Positions 41,330-51,741 of a DNA stretch of 64,000 bases are shown in pieces (the first letter of the stretch is position 1; each line of letters opens with the position of its first letter). The stretch lies in the NCBI RefSeq assembly GCF_900101445.1, contig NZ_FNKE01000001.1:248001-312000 (forward strand), read 5' to 3'. The notes under the pieces were generated by a model that did no database searches, was not told where the DNA came from, and was given only the letters and a program-made list of their open reading frames with translations. This DNA comes from Streptococcus equinus. GTDB taxonomy: Bacteria > Bacillota > Bacilli > Lactobacillales > Streptococcaceae. The position numbers were made by a program, and so were the translations under genes.

Positions 41330-42001
41330 TTAATAGTCGATTTTGCGTTCTTCGGTGATTAGTTTTGCCATTTGATCAGGATTTATGATATGAATCTGAT
41401 GGCCTGTTTTTTCAATCATTTCTTCAGCGCGAAGTGCTTTTACCATTCGTGCAATGGTTACTGAGTGCATGCCTAGGTAGCAGGCAATTTCTTGATAGGT
41501 AAAGAATGTGTTTAAGGCTAGATTACCAGCTTCACACGGTTCAGCCTGATCAAGTAAGAAGCGGCAAAATTGCACCAATGCTGGTTCATTTTTGCTGCTG
41601 TGAAAATGTTCCATAAGATAAATATGATTTTCAGTCAATGTATTTAACATCAGGCTAACAACTGAAGGAAAGCCCAACAATTCTTGAAATTGACGATTAG
41701 AAATGCGGTAAGCCACGCAAGGCGTTTTAGCAACAATTGAAAATGATTTTTTTCCGTAGTAGTTCAAGTGTAGCGTGTTCATCAATGGCACGAAGCCGAC
41801 AAATTGTTGCTTTTTAAAGTAAAGGTAGGTTGTTTCTCTACCATCGCAAGAAATAGATGAAAGAGCACAAATGCCTGAAGATAGGATATAAATATCACCG
41901 CTTGTTTCGCCAGCGACGGATTGTGCGAGATTATCTCCCTTTTTAAAGGTCACACGTTCGCCGTATTGATAAAGTTCTGTAATATCTAGTGTAGAGTGCA
42001 T
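41330..42001 (-). CDS. Crp/Fnr-family transcriptional regulator
   Basis: A 223-residue regulator: cyclic-nucleotide-type beta-roll (about 12-115), long dimer helix and an HTH domain (TYQEIACYLGMHSVTIARMVKAL, about 168-190). The Fnr cysteines and the cAMP residues of Crp are absent, so the ligand is unknown. A target may be its own upstream region or the convergent module. The gene is on its own. Confidence 0.87.
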   Translation of the reverse strand: MHSTLDITELYQYGERVTFKKGDNLAQSVAGETSGDIYILSSGICALSSISCDGRETTYLYFKKQQFVGFVPLMNTLHLNYYGKKSFSIVAKTPCVAYRISNRQFQELLGFPSVVSLMLNTLTENHIYLMEHFHSSKNEPALVQFCRFLLDQAEPCEAGNLALNTFFTYQEIACYLGMHSVTIARMVKALRAEEMIEKTGHQIHIINPDQMAKLITEERKIDY

Positions 42002-42079
42002 AATTGCCCTTTCTAAATTAACATAGGCTATATAACTATATAGTTTACGTTAAAAAAGCGTTTTTATCAAGCTAAAAAA

Positions 42080-42946
42080 TTAGAAGAAGAGCTTAAAAAC
42101 ATCTTGATAATGATGTTTGAAGTGGCTATTTTTGCGCCAAATAAAGGTAAAATCATGGCTCATGGCAGGAATATCCAAAGCAATTTTTTTAAGTTTGCCT
42201 GCCGAAATTTCTTTTTGAACAACGCTTTGATAGACAAAACTAATCCCCAGATTTTTTTGAACCAGCTCACAAATGGTATTGAGGCTGCCAATTTCGGTGA
42301 TTTTGCTAAAATCTGAAATAGTCAGATTGGCTTCTTTGAGCGTGATTTCAAGCATCTCACGTGTTCCAGACCCTTGCTCGCGCACGATGATAGGATAGGC
42401 TAGTAGATCTTCTAAAGAATAGCTACCGCTTGCTAGGGGTGAGTCAGGAGAAGCGACAGCGATGAAAGGTTCTGTGCGATAAGGCAGAAAATCATACTTT
42501 TCTTTTGAAAAGAAACCTTCGATCAAGGCAAAATCAATCTGCCCATTATCAATAGCCTTCAGCAGTGTCTCGGTATTGTCCACCAGCATTTTGACTTGGA
42601 AGTTTGGGTGATTTGCCAAAATATCCACTAAAGAATCGGTCAAAACATACTCGCCAATGGTTAAAGTCGCCCCAAAATTTAGTGGCTGCAAATCTTGCTT
42701 GAGTTGTGTTTTGAAATGCTTAATGTCAGTGTCCATAGTCGTCAGCAAATCAAGCAATTCTTTGCCACTTTGTGTCAACTGACAGTGCTTGCCAGAAAAA
42801 GTGAAGAGTTTGGTCTGATATTCGGTTTCCAAAGCCTTGATATGCTTAGTGACAGCAGGCTGAGTGATATGCAGTTCCTTTGCGGCTTGGGTGAAATTAA
42901 GCGTTTCGCAGACTTTCATAAAAGTAAACACACGATAATCAAGCAT
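42080..42946 (-). CDS. LysR-family regulator of the YeiH-like exporter
   Basis: A 288-residue LysR protein: HTH at residues 16-45 (FTQAAKELHITQPAVTKHIKALE) and a substrate-binding domain (about 85-285). It is transcribed away from the yeiH-like gene, the arrangement of yeiE-yeiH in other bacteria. CysL/YeiE-type regulators respond to sulfur metabolites. It should bind the CATAAT dyads at 42984-43010. Confidence 0.88.
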   Translation of the reverse strand: MLDYRVFTFMKVCETLNFTQAAKELHITQPAVTKHIKALETEYQTKLFTFSGKHCQLTQSGKELLDLLTTMDTDIKHFKTQLKQDLQPLNFGATLTIGEYVLTDSLVDILANHPNFQVKMLVDNTETLLKAIDNGQIDFALIEGFFSKEKYDFLPYRTEPFIAVASPDSPLASGSYSLEDLLAYPIIVREQGSGTREMLEITLKEANLTISDFSKITEIGSLNTICELVQKNLGISFVYQSVVQKEISAGKLKKIALDIPAMSHDFTFIWRKNSHFKHHYQDVFKLFF

Positions 42947-42983
42947 GACAAATCTCCTTTGCGATTATTATTTGTTATTGTAT

Positions 42984-43028
42984 CATAATAAATCATAATT
43001 TTACATTATGGATTGAGCGCGCTATAAT
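42984..43028 (+). promoter_or_regulatory. Promoter and LysR operator of the yeiH-like gene
   Basis: TTACAT (43001-43006), 16-bp spacer, TATAAT (43023-43028). CATAAT-N5-ATTATG (42994-43010) is an inverted repeat of T-N11-A type, and another CATAAT stands at 42984-42989 in direct repeat, 10 bp earlier. These are suitable LysR binding sites. Confidence 0.65.
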
Positions 43029-43052
43029 GAGTGACGTGAAAAGGAGTTCATT

Positions 43053-44078
43053 ATGTTATCAATTCAGAAAAAAGCGCCAGGAGTGATTCTTTGTGCGATT
43101 TTAGCTGTGCCAGCTTGGTTTTTAGGGCAAGCCTTTCCTTTGGTCGGTGCACCAGTTTTTGCCATTTTACTTGGCATGCTTGTTGGAAGTTTCTATCAGA
43201 AACGTGATAAAACAGCCAAAGGCATTGCCTTTACTTCAAAATACATTTTGCAAACGGCAGTCGTTTTACTAGGATTTGGGCTTAATTTGACGCAGGTCTT
43301 GAGAGTCGGTGCTCAGTCTTTACCAATCATTTTCTCAACCATTGCAACCTCATTGATTGTAGCCTTTTGCTTGCAAAAATGGTTGAAGTTAGACGTTAAT
43401 ACAGCAACCTTGGTCGGCGTTGGCTCATCGATTTGTGGGGGGTCAGCTATTGCAGCGACAGCGCCAGTTATTAAAGCTAAAGACGAAGAAGTGGCTAAGA
43501 GTATCTCAGTTATCTTCCTCTTTAACATTTTAGCAGCGCTTATTTTCCCAACATTGGGTGATATGCTTGGTCTTACGAATCATGGTTTTGCTCTTTTTGC
43601 GGGGACAGCTGTCAATGACACTTCATCTGTAACAGCGACTGCAGCGGCATGGGATGCCATTCATCACTCGAATACCCTTGAAGGGGCGACCATTGTTAAG
43701 TTGACACGCACGCTAGCTATTATTCCGATTACACTTGGTTTGTCATTTTATCAGGCTTATAAAGCGTCGAAAAATGGCGGAGCTTCTGAGAAGACTTTCA
43801 GTCTAAAAAGAGCCTTTCCGATGTTTGTGCTTTATTTCTTGCTAGCCTCAGTTGTCACAACACTTGCAAGTGCTCTCGGATTTGATACTATGATTTTTGA
43901 CCAGCTTAAAGTACTATCAAAATTCTTCATCGTCATGGCGATGGGAGCTATTGGACTTAATACAAATCCAGTCAAATTAGTAAAAACAGGTGGACAAGCA
44001 ATTGGCGTCGGTGCAGCCTGCTGGGTAGCCATTACTTGCGTTAGTCTCTTGATGCAACATATTTTAGGTATTTGGTAA
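43053..44078 (+). CDS. YeiH/UPF0324 family putative sulfate exporter
   Basis: A 341-residue membrane protein of the Cons_hypoth698 family with ten membrane segments; [25 protein letters not shown] (about 123-147) and [19 protein letters not shown] (about 182-200) are hallmarks. It is called a putative sulfate exporter by homology only; the transported compound is unknown. It stands next to a divergent LysR gene. Confidence 0.87.
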   Translation: MLSIQKKAPGVILCAILAVPAWFLGQAFPLVGAPVFAILLGMLVGSFYQKRDKTAKGIAFTSKYILQTAVVLLGFGLNLTQVLRVGAQSLPIIFSTIATSLIVAFCLQKWLKLDVNTATLVGVGSSICGGSAIAATAPVIKAKDEEVAKSISVIFLFNILAALIFPTLGDMLGLTNHGFALFAGTAVNDTSSVTATAAAWDAIHHSNTLEGATIVKLTRTLAIIPITLGLSFYQAYKASKNGGASEKTFSLKRAFPMFVLYFLLASVVTTLASALGFDTMIFDQLKVLSKFFIVMAMGAIGLNTNPVKLVKTGGQAIGVGAACWVAITCVSLLMQHILGIW

Positions 44079-44090
44079 AAGGTGAAAAAG

Positions 44091-44127
44091 AAACAATGTT
44101 TGTCATTTTTCAAGCATTGTTTTTTTA
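44091..44127 (+). terminator. Terminator of the yeiH-like gene
   Basis: AAACAATGTTTG (44091-44102) pairs with CAAGCATTGTTT (44111-44122) over 12 positions with one wobble, then T-run. Confidence 0.93.
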
Positions 44128-44150
44128 TTTTTGAGAAATGCACTTATTTC

Positions 44151-44178
44151 TTGAAAACGTTTCCTATAGTGCTATAAT
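44151..44178 (+). promoter_or_regulatory. Promoter overlapped by a CcpA (cre) site
   Basis: TTGAAA (44151-44156), 16-bp spacer, TATAAT (44173-44178). TTGAAAACGTTTCC (44151-44164) matches the cre consensus WTGNAANCGNWNNC and covers the -35, so carbon catabolite repression by CcpA is likely. Confidence 0.85.
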
Positions 44179-44254
44179 GGACTCATATGGACTTGCTTAA
44201 AGCTCATAATAAATAGCGAAGCTATTAGCTAAAAAAGCAAGAAAGGGAGATATT

Positions 44255-45631
44255 ATGGCATACAAAACAACTTATCCTTACACAAACGAAGTTCTTAAAA
44301 GCTTTGATAATGCGACTGATGCAGATTTAGAAGCTGCTTTGGCAAATGGGCATGCGCTTTATAAGAAGTGGCGTGCTGAAGGTGGCTTAGCAGAGCGAAA
44401 AACACAATTGCATAAGATTGCTGACCTGCTTCGCCGTGACGTCGATAAATATGCTGAAGTCATGACAAAAGACATGGGAAAACTCTTCACAGAAGCTAAA
44501 GGCGAAGTCGAACTTTGTGCTCAAATTGCGGATTACTACGCTGACAAAGCTGAGGAATTTCTCAAACCTCGTCCGCTAGAAAATATTAACGGCGATGCTT
44601 ATTACATTAAGCAAGCTACAGGTGTTTTGGTAGCTGTTGAGCCATGGAATTTCCCATTCTATCAAATCATGCGAGTCTTTGCTCCGAATTTCATGATTGG
44701 AAATCCAATGATTCTAAAACATGCGTCAATTTGTCCTGCGTCAGCTCAAGCTTTTGATGATTTGGTCTTGGAAGCAGGAGCTCCAGTTGGGGCTTTCAAG
44801 AATCTTTTCTTGTCTTACGACCAAGTTTCAAAAGCTATTGCAGACCCACGTGTGGTTGGTGTTTGTTTGACAGGTTCTGAACGTGGAGGAGCTTCTATTG
44901 CGGCAGAAGCAGGGGCTAATCTCAAAAAATCATCCATGGAACTTGGTGGTAATGATGCCTTTATTATCTTAGAAGACGCTGATTTTGACTTGCTTGATAA
45001 GACCATCTTCTTTGCTCGTCTTTACAATGCTGGTCAAGTTTGTACGTCATCAAAACGATTTGTCGTTGTCGGACAAGAAAACTACGACAAATTTGTCGAT
45101 ATGGTGGTTAAACATTTCAAATCAGCCAAATGGGGTGACCCAATGGACCCAACGACAACTTTAGCGCCATTGTCATCTGCTGCAGCCAAAGAAGAAGTTC
45201 TTGGCCAAATCAAGCTAGCCAAGGAAAATGGTGCGACAGTCGTTTACGGTGACCAACCAATTGACCACCCAGGAAACTTTGTCATGCCAACAGTTTTGAC
45301 AAATATTACCAAAGAAAATCCAATTTATAACCAAGAAATCTTTGGTCCAGTTGCTTCAATTTACAAAGTGGATACCGAAGCAGAAGCCATTGAGCTTGCA
45401 AACGACTCAAGCTATGGTCTTGGTGGGACTATCTTTTCTAAGAATCTTGAGCACGCCAAAGAAGTGGCAGCCAAGATTGAAACTGGTATGTCCTTCATCA
45501 ATTCAGGATGGACGTCACACCCAGAAATCCCATTTGGTGGTATTAAAAACTCAGGCTACGGTCGCGAATTAAGCGAACTTGGCTTTGACGCTTTTGTCAA
45601 CGAACACCTGGTTTTTGTCCCAAATGATTAA
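44255..45631 (+). CDS. Aldehyde dehydrogenase (succinate-semialdehyde dehydrogenase type)
   Basis: A 458-residue NAD(P)-dependent aldehyde dehydrogenase. Landmarks: VEPWNFPFYQ (about 128-137), ILKHA (about 153), LTGSERGG (about 205), catalytic Glu in MELGGNDAF (about 228) and catalytic Cys in NAGQVCTSS (about 263). Closest in length and motifs to GabD-like succinate-semialdehyde dehydrogenases, but substrate is not certain. It is preceded by a cre-covered promoter and followed by a terminator; it is a single-gene unit. Confidence 0.9.
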   Translation: MAYKTTYPYTNEVLKSFDNATDADLEAALANGHALYKKWRAEGGLAERKTQLHKIADLLRRDVDKYAEVMTKDMGKLFTEAKGEVELCAQIADYYADKAEEFLKPRPLENINGDAYYIKQATGVLVAVEPWNFPFYQIMRVFAPNFMIGNPMILKHASICPASAQAFDDLVLEAGAPVGAFKNLFLSYDQVSKAIADPRVVGVCLTGSERGGASIAAEAGANLKKSSMELGGNDAFIILEDADFDLLDKTIFFARLYNAGQVCTSSKRFVVVGQENYDKFVDMVVKHFKSAKWGDPMDPTTTLAPLSSAAAKEEVLGQIKLAKENGATVVYGDQPIDHPGNFVMPTVLTNITKENPIYNQEIFGPVASIYKVDTEAEAIELANDSSYGLGGTIFSKNLEHAKEVAAKIETGMSFINSGWTSHPEIPFGGIKNSGYGRELSELGFDAFVNEHLVFVPND

Positions 45632-45662
45632 CCAGCTCTCCTTTTATTAAATCCCATACACG

Positions 45663-45697
45663 AAAACCACTGCCTGAGCCTCGGGAGGTGGTTTTTC
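45663..45697 (+). terminator. Terminator of the aldehyde dehydrogenase gene
   Basis: AAAACCAC...CCTGAG pairs with CTCGGG...GTGGTTTT, with 2-nt bulges on each side, then TTTC. Confidence 0.9.
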
Positions 45698-45736
45698 TTT
45701 TCCTAAAAGTCCTAACAAGCAATGCAACAGCCTTTT

Positions 45737-45752
45737 TGCTATAATAAAACCA
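45737..45752 (+). promoter_or_regulatory. Extended -10 promoter giving a leaderless uvrC mRNA
   Basis: TGC-TATAAT ends at 45745 and the uvrC ATG begins at 45752. The predicted transcription start coincides with the ATG, and there is no ribosome binding site. Confidence 0.7.
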
Positions 45753-47539
45753 TGAATGAACTGATTAAACATAAATTGGAGTTGCTGCCAGATAGCCCTG
45801 GTTGCTATATCCATAAAGATAAAAACGGCAAGATTATCTATGTCGGAAAAGCCAAGAATCTGAAAAATCGTGTGCGTAGCTACTTTCACGGCAGCCACAA
45901 TACCAAGACCGAACTTTTGGTTTCTGAAATTGAAGATTTTGAATACATCGTTACTGGGTCAAATACCGAAGCTCTGCTTCTTGAAATCAACCTGATTCAA
46001 GAAAATATGCCCAAGTACAACATCAAACTAAAAGATGATAAATCTTACCCATTCATCAAAATCACAGTGAATGAGCAGTACCCGCGTTTGATGATTACTC
46101 GCCAAATCAAAAAAGACGGTGCCATGTATTTTGGTCCTTACCCTGATTCAGGGGCGGCGACAGAGATTAAACGACTTTTGGACCGCATTTTTCCTTTTAA
46201 AAAATGTACCAATCCAGCTAATAAAGTTTGTTTTTATTACCATTTAGGCCAATGTAAAGCTCATACCATCTGTCATGTGGATCATGATTATTTTGTTCAG
46301 ATGGCACAGGATGTGAAGAATTTCTTGAATGGTCAAGATAATAAAATCGTTGATGGCTTAAAAGAGAAGATGCAAAAAGCTTCTGACATGCTGGAGTTTG
46401 AACGCGCAGCAGAATATCGTGATTTGCTGCAAGCCATCTCAACCCTTCGTACCAAACAACGTGTTATGAACCAAGACATGATGGACCGTGATATTTTTGG
46501 TTATTATGTCGATAAAGGCTGGATGTGTGTGCAGGTTTTCTTTGTTCGCCAAGGAAAACTCATCCAACGTGATGTCAACATGTTTCCTTACTACAATGAC
46601 CCTGAAGAGGATTTCTTGACTTACGTCGGGCAATTTTACCGCGACAGCAAACATTTTATTCCAAAAGAAATCTTTATCCCTCAGGATATTGATGAAGAGT
46701 TGGTCAAAGCAGTGGTAGATACCAAAGTCGTCAAACCACAGCGCGGTGAAAAGAAACAGCTGGTCAATCTAGCCACAAAAAATGCACGTGTCAGTCTGCA
46801 ACAAAAATTTGATTTGTTAGAAAAAGACATTCGTAAAACTCACGGTGCTATTGAAAATATCGGTGAATTGCTCAATATTCCAAAACCTGTGCGCATCGAA
46901 GCTTTTGATAACTCAAATATTCAAGGGACAAGCCCAGTTGCTGGTATGGTTGTTTTTGTAAATGGGAAACCTAGTAAGAAAGATTACCGTAAATTTAAGA
47001 TTAAAACTGTGGTTGGACCAGATGACTACGCCAGCATGCGCGAGGTTATTTACCGCAGATACAGTCGTGTCATGAAAGACGGGTTGACACCGCCAGATTT
47101 GATTATCATCGATGGTGGTCAAGGTCAGGTAAACGTCGCGCGTGATGTCATTGAAAATAAACTAGGTCTTGATATTCCAATTGCTGGTCTGCAAAAAAAT
47201 GATAAGCACCAAACGCATGAATTGCTTTTTGGTGACCCTTTGGAAGTGGTTGAATTGCCACGAAATTCAGAAGAGTTCTTCTTGCTGCAACGCATTCAAG
47301 ACGAAGTGCACCGCTTTGCCATCACCTTCCACCGTCAATTGCGTTCTAAAAATTCATTCTCATCAAAACTGGACGGCATTGCTGGCTTAGGACCAAAACG
47401 CAAGCAATTACTCATGAAACATTTCAAGAGCTTGCCAAACATGCAAAAAGCAGACGTTGAGGATATCATCAATTGCGGCATCCCACGAAACGTTGCCGTA
47501 GCTGTTAAGGAAAAATTGACTGAAGAAATGAAAAAATAA
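45752..47539 (+). CDS. uvrC: UvrABC system protein C (excinuclease subunit)
   Basis: A 595-residue UvrC. GIY-YIG nuclease at the front ([29 protein letters not shown], about 17-45), a cysteine cluster (CTNPANKVC...GQC...C, about 151-175), UvrB-binding UVR motif (about 200-235), RNase-H-like second nuclease ([20 protein letters not shown] about 389, IIIDGGQGQ about 452) and a helix-hairpin-helix end ([17 protein letters not shown], about 546). UvrC makes both incisions in nucleotide excision repair. Start at ATG 45752 is set by homology and the promoter. Confidence 0.97.
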   Translation: MNELIKHKLELLPDSPGCYIHKDKNGKIIYVGKAKNLKNRVRSYFHGSHNTKTELLVSEIEDFEYIVTGSNTEALLLEINLIQENMPKYNIKLKDDKSYPFIKITVNEQYPRLMITRQIKKDGAMYFGPYPDSGAATEIKRLLDRIFPFKKCTNPANKVCFYYHLGQCKAHTICHVDHDYFVQMAQDVKNFLNGQDNKIVDGLKEKMQKASDMLEFERAAEYRDLLQAISTLRTKQRVMNQDMMDRDIFGYYVDKGWMCVQVFFVRQGKLIQRDVNMFPYYNDPEEDFLTYVGQFYRDSKHFIPKEIFIPQDIDEELVKAVVDTKVVKPQRGEKKQLVNLATKNARVSLQQKFDLLEKDIRKTHGAIENIGELLNIPKPVRIEAFDNSNIQGTSPVAGMVVFVNGKPSKKDYRKFKIKTVVGPDDYASMREVIYRRYSRVMKDGLTPPDLIIIDGGQGQVNVARDVIENKLGLDIPIAGLQKNDKHQTHELLFGDPLEVVELPRNSEEFFLLQRIQDEVHRFAITFHRQLRSKNSFSSKLDGIAGLGPKRKQLLMKHFKSLPNMQKADVEDIINCGIPRNVAVAVKEKLTEEMKK

Positions 47540-47638
47540 TTTGAAAACACATCAGAAAACTTTCTTGAAATTTTCTGCTAGGATTGTAATCTATTTTAAA
47601 CTGTGCTAACATGGATAGGGATTTTTAAGGAGATACGC

Positions 47639-49357
47639 ATGTTTAAAAAAATGAAGCAAGGCCTCTCTCAGTTAAGTCAAAGGAGCACTTGGCTGCCAAG
47701 TATTGTTATTCTTGTGGTAGCTTTCTTGCTCTTGCTTCCCCAAATCATGTCTCGTGGAGTTATTGCGGGTAGTGATTTTCTCTTTCACTACAATCGTTTC
47801 TATGAGACAGCGATGCAACTTAAGACTGGAAATTTTAGCTATTTCATTTCCTTATACGGCTTTTACAGTTCAGGACGTATTGTCAATGCTTTGTATGGTC
47901 CGTATTTTGCTTATTTTCAAGGGCTTTTAGTTCTTATCAGTAAGAATTGGTACACCTACCAATTGCTATCGCGCTTCTTACTAAGTGTTATTGCTGGTTT
48001 TTCGATGTATCGATTAAATCGCAGAGCACTTGTTAAGCCAAAGATAGCTTTGGGTGTCGCAGCCTTTTACATGATGACGTTTTCGGTTCAGTACTGGACC
48101 TTTAGACAAGGTTTTTCAAGCTGGGGCGCAGCTTTTATGCCATGGTGTTTAATCCCAGCTGTTGACTTTATCAGAACGAAAAAAGTAGGTGTGCTGCGCT
48201 TGGCAGTAGCAGTGGCAGTTATGATGCAAGTCCACATGCTTAGCTGTTTCTTGTTAATCTTGGCTTACTTGCCATTTTACTTGTACGGCTTTTTCAAATC
48301 TGACAAGAAAAAAGAAGTCTTTATTAAGGGCGTTCAAGCTGTTTTGCTTAGCCTTTTACTAACAGCAAACGTCTGGGCAGCTTTGGTTGATGTTGGACGT
48401 AGCAACAATTTGGTTGAGCCATTCATCAATTCAAAATTGTACATTATGACCGTCAACCAACGCAGTATCGAGTGGTTGTTAACGCCTAAGGCGCTTGTTT
48501 TGGTACTTTTGTATCAACTGTACTTTTCATTTAGACACTGGCGTCATTTTGATCAATTGCTGCGCGTGGTGACAGGGGCATTTTTCCTTTTCTTGGTACT
48601 ATCAAGCAGTATTTTCCCTTGGTATACGGTCAACCAATTGAATCTTCCGCTGGTTAATCTGATTCAATTTCCATTTCGTTTCTTTGTGCCAGCCACTGTC
48701 TTGTTGCTTTTAGCAGCGGCTATGGTTTTGGATCGTTATTTTGATAAAAAATGGTCAAAAATCGTTACTGTCGGATTAATTGTCATCAATGTTTTAAGCC
48801 TAGCACAGTTATCACAATTGCAGAGCGAAAAGATTGATGAGTATTACAATACTAAATACCCAATTCAACGTAAGAAGCACACCTTTATCTGGGGAAATCC
48901 TGCCGATGTGCGAGCAAGCTTTTACGACTCAGATAAATTTAAACTGCTGGATATTGTGTCAAAATCAACGCCTGATTATTTGCCGGCTGACAAATCAAAC
49001 AAAGAAAACAAGTATGTCTTGTATGAAGAATTTGTCTTAGGCCATACTGATTTATTCAAAAAAACACAAGGAGATAATGAGCTAACCTTCACTTGGTATG
49101 CAGATACCAGCGATTGGGCGATTATCCCAGCTGTTAAGTATAAGGATACTGAGTTGACGCTTAACGGCAAAAAACTGAGCGATAAGGATTATTCTTTGTC
49201 TGGTATTGGCACACCAACCGTGATGCAAAAAGCAGGAAAAAATACGCTAACCATTACTTACCACATCAGCACTTGGTTTAAGGTATTGATTGTCGTGAAC
49301 ATCCTCTCATGGCTAGCAACCCTAGCTTACCTCATTAAGAAAAAAACGATGAAATAA
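47639..49357 (+). CDS. Polytopic membrane protein, GT-C-like
   Basis: A 572-residue protein with about twelve to fourteen hydrophobic segments up to about residue 400, a soluble extracytoplasmic domain (about 405-540) and a last membrane segment (about 545-565). The segment AGSDFLFHYNRFYET after the first helix resembles the acidic loop 1 of GT-C glycosyltransferases and of the YfhO/6-pyruvoyl-tetrahydropterin-synthase-related group. No catalytic activity can be named. Possibly it acts on lipid-linked sugars of the envelope. Start at ATG 47639, after AAGGAGATAC. Confidence 0.7.
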   Translation: MFKKMKQGLSQLSQRSTWLPSIVILVVAFLLLLPQIMSRGVIAGSDFLFHYNRFYETAMQLKTGNFSYFISLYGFYSSGRIVNALYGPYFAYFQGLLVLISKNWYTYQLLSRFLLSVIAGFSMYRLNRRALVKPKIALGVAAFYMMTFSVQYWTFRQGFSSWGAAFMPWCLIPAVDFIRTKKVGVLRLAVAVAVMMQVHMLSCFLLILAYLPFYLYGFFKSDKKKEVFIKGVQAVLLSLLLTANVWAALVDVGRSNNLVEPFINSKLYIMTVNQRSIEWLLTPKALVLVLLYQLYFSFRHWRHFDQLLRVVTGAFFLFLVLSSSIFPWYTVNQLNLPLVNLIQFPFRFFVPATVLLLLAAAMVLDRYFDKKWSKIVTVGLIVINVLSLAQLSQLQSEKIDEYYNTKYPIQRKKHTFIWGNPADVRASFYDSDKFKLLDIVSKSTPDYLPADKSNKENKYVLYEEFVLGHTDLFKKTQGDNELTFTWYADTSDWAIIPAVKYKDTELTLNGKKLSDKDYSLSGIGTPTVMQKAGKNTLTITYHISTWFKVLIVVNILSWLATLAYLIKKKTMK

Positions 49358-49365
49358 TAACTGAT

Positions 49366-49391
49366 AACCAGAACGCAAGTTCTGGTTTTTC
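49366..49391 (+). terminator. Terminator of the polytopic protein gene
   Basis: AACCAGAAC, GCAA loop, GTTCTGGTT, T-run. Confidence 0.93.
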
Positions 49392-49499
49392 TTTTTAAGT
49401 CGACTTAATTTTTGGATCAGCAGCCGTGCAAAATAGCTGTAAACTCTTCCAAAAAATGATAAAATAAAAGAGCATAGAATTAAAAAAGGAGGGTCGCTT

Positions 49500-50102
49500 A
49501 TGAAATTTCTAGAATTGAATAAAAAGCGCCATGCCGTCAAAACTTTCAATGACAAACCCGTAGACTATAAAGATTTGCGTACTGCTATTGAAATTGCTAC
49601 CTTAGCACCTAGTGCTAATAACATTCAACCATGGAAATTTGTGATTGTTGAAGAGAAAAAAGCAGAACTGGCTGAACATCTCCCAGATATTAACAAAAAA
49701 CAAGTTGAAGAAGCTCAATATGTTGTGGCACTCTTTACAGATACTGATTTAGTGCAACGGTCTCGCAAGATTGCTCGCATTGGTGTCAAATCATTGGACA
49801 ATGCTAAGCTAGAATATTATATGGAAACTTTGCCAGCACGTTATGCAGAATATGATGACAAACGTAAAGGCGAATACCTAACACTCAATGCTGGTATTGT
49901 TGCGATGAATCTGGTTCTAGCTTTGACTGACCAAGATATTTCATCAAATATTATTCTTGGTTTTGACAAATCTCTGCCAAATGACATTCTAGGAATTGAC
50001 AAACGTTTCCGTCCAGAACTTTTGATAACAGTTGGTTACAGCGATGATAAACCAGAACCAAGTTATCGTTTGCCAGTGGATGAAATCATCGAACGTCGAT
50101 AA
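49500..50102 (+). CDS. Nitroreductase-family protein
   Basis: A 200-residue FMN-dependent nitroreductase-like protein. The FMN phosphate site KKRHAVKTFNDKPV (about 8-21), the SANNIQPWKFVIVE motif (about 38-51) and the late PELLITVGYSDDKPEPS are characteristic. Such enzymes reduce nitro groups, quinones or flavins using NAD(P)H as homodimers. AGGAGGG before the ATG is a strong ribosome site. Own unit. Confidence 0.9.
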   Translation: MKFLELNKKRHAVKTFNDKPVDYKDLRTAIEIATLAPSANNIQPWKFVIVEEKKAELAEHLPDINKKQVEEAQYVVALFTDTDLVQRSRKIARIGVKSLDNAKLEYYMETLPARYAEYDDKRKGEYLTLNAGIVAMNLVLALTDQDISSNIILGFDKSLPNDILGIDKRFRPELLITVGYSDDKPEPSYRLPVDEIIERR

Positions 50103-50215
50103 GCAGAACTTTTTAAGCTTTATGCATAAAACTTAGTGAAGAATTTACCAAACTAGGTTTACAAATCTTAAAATATGAGTTACTATTGGTAAGTTGGCTC
50201 AAATGATAAAATAAC

Positions 50216-50242
50216 GTAGCTTTTCTGTGAAAGAGAAGCTAC
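50216..50242 (+). promoter_or_regulatory. Hairpin in the pepV leader
   Basis: GTAGCTTTTC (50216-50225), TGTGAAA loop, GAGAAGCTAC (50233-50242); ten pairs with one wobble. No T-run follows, and GGAGGAG comes right after, so it may protect the mRNA end or tune translation. Confidence 0.5.
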
Positions 50243-50264
50243 ATTTATGGAGGAGTTATAAGAA

Positions 50265-51671
50265 ATGACAGTAGACTTTAAAGCAGAAGTTGAAAAACGT
50301 AAAGATGCCATGATGGAAGACCTCTTTGCACTTTTGCGCATCAACTCTGAACGTGATGACAGCAAAGCTGATAAAGAGCACCCATTCGGACCTGGTCCAG
50401 CAAAAGCATTGGAACACTTCCTTGCAATGGCTGAACGCGATGGTTACAAAACTCGTAACATCGACAACTACGCTGGTGACTTTGAATTTGGTGAAGGTGA
50501 CGAAGTACTTGGTATCTTTGCTCACTTAGACGTTGTGCCTGCAGGTAGCGGTTGGGAAACTGACCCTTACGAACCAGTTATTAAAGACGGTCGTCTTTAT
50601 GCGCGTGGTTCTTCAGATGACAAAGGTCCAACAATGGCATGTTACTATGCCCTTAAAATCATCAAAGAACTTGGTTTGCCAGTATCTAAACGCGTTCGTT
50701 TCATCGTTGGTACTGACGAAGAGTCAGGTTGGGGCGATATGGAATACTATTTCGCACACAACGGTTTGAAAGATCCTGATTTTGGATTCTCTCCAGATGC
50801 TGAATTCCCAATCATCAATGGTGAAAAAGGTAACATCACTGAATACCTTCACTTCGCAGGTGAAAACAACGGTGCTTTCACTTTGAATACTTTTGAAGCT
50901 GGTCTTCGTGATAACATGGTACCAGAATCAGCAACTGCAGTATTTACAGCAGACAGCACTTTGGCTGACCTTCAAGAAAAATTAGCTGCATTTGCGGCTG
51001 CTGAAAACCTTGAAGCAGAACTTGTTCAAGAAGGTGACGCTTTCCGCGCAACTGTTATCGGTAAATCAGCTCACGGTTCAACTCCAGAACTTGGTCTTAA
51101 TGCAGCAACTTACCTTGCTAAATTCTTGGATCAATTTGCTTTTGATGGCGCAGCTAAAGTTTACCTTGACACAACAGCTAACGTTCTTCACAAAGACTTT
51201 GCTGGTGAAAACCTTGGCGTTGCTTACACTGATGCGAAAATGGGTGCACTTAGCATGAACGCTGGTGTCTTCAAATTTGACCGCAACTCAGATGACAACA
51301 CAATCACTCTTAACTTCCGTTACCCACAAGGTACTGATTCTCAAACAATCAAAGCTGAGCTTGAAAAACTTGACGGAGTAACAGCCGTGACATTGTCAGA
51401 CCACGAACACACTCCACACTATGTTCCAGCTGATGATCCATTGGTTTCAACACTTCTTTCAGTTTACGAAAAACAAACTGGCTTGAAAGGTTACGAACAA
51501 GTTATCGGTGGTGGTACATTTGGTCGTCTTCTTAAACGCGGTGTTGCCTTCGGTGCGATGTTCCCAGACTATGTGAACACAATGCACCAAGCAAACGAAT
51601 TCGCAGATGTTGAAGATCTTTACCGTGCAGCTGCTATCTACGCTGAAGCACTTTACGAATTGATCAAATAA
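50265..51671 (+). CDS. pepV: Dipeptidase PepV
   Basis: A 468-residue M20-family dinuclear zinc dipeptidase. Zinc-site elements: [10 protein letters not shown] (about 86-95), [13 protein letters not shown] (about 116-128), catalytic Glu in [11 protein letters not shown] (about 149-159), Asp in FSPDAEFP (about 176) and a late His in NTMHQANE (about 442). It cuts dipeptides in the cytoplasm. The codons are those of a highly expressed gene. GGAGGAG precedes the ATG. Confidence 0.95.
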   Translation: MTVDFKAEVEKRKDAMMEDLFALLRINSERDDSKADKEHPFGPGPAKALEHFLAMAERDGYKTRNIDNYAGDFEFGEGDEVLGIFAHLDVVPAGSGWETDPYEPVIKDGRLYARGSSDDKGPTMACYYALKIIKELGLPVSKRVRFIVGTDEESGWGDMEYYFAHNGLKDPDFGFSPDAEFPIINGEKGNITEYLHFAGENNGAFTLNTFEAGLRDNMVPESATAVFTADSTLADLQEKLAAFAAAENLEAELVQEGDAFRATVIGKSAHGSTPELGLNAATYLAKFLDQFAFDGAAKVYLDTTANVLHKDFAGENLGVAYTDAKMGALSMNAGVFKFDRNSDDNTITLNFRYPQGTDSQTIKAELEKLDGVTAVTLSDHEHTPHYVPADDPLVSTLLSVYEKQTGLKGYEQVIGGGTFGRLLKRGVAFGAMFPDYVNTMHQANEFADVEDLYRAAAIYAEALYELIK

Positions 51672-51680
51672 TACAGAAAA

Positions 51681-51726
51681 AAGAAGAGGGCTTTTGCGTT
51701 AGCAAAAGACTCTTCTTTATTTTTTA
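51681..51726 (+). terminator. Terminator of pepV
   Basis: AAAGAAGAG...CTTTTGC pairs with GCAAAAG...CTCTTCTTT around GTTA, then T-run. Confidence 0.92.
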
Positions 51727-51741
51727 GGAAGAAGTGATTGT

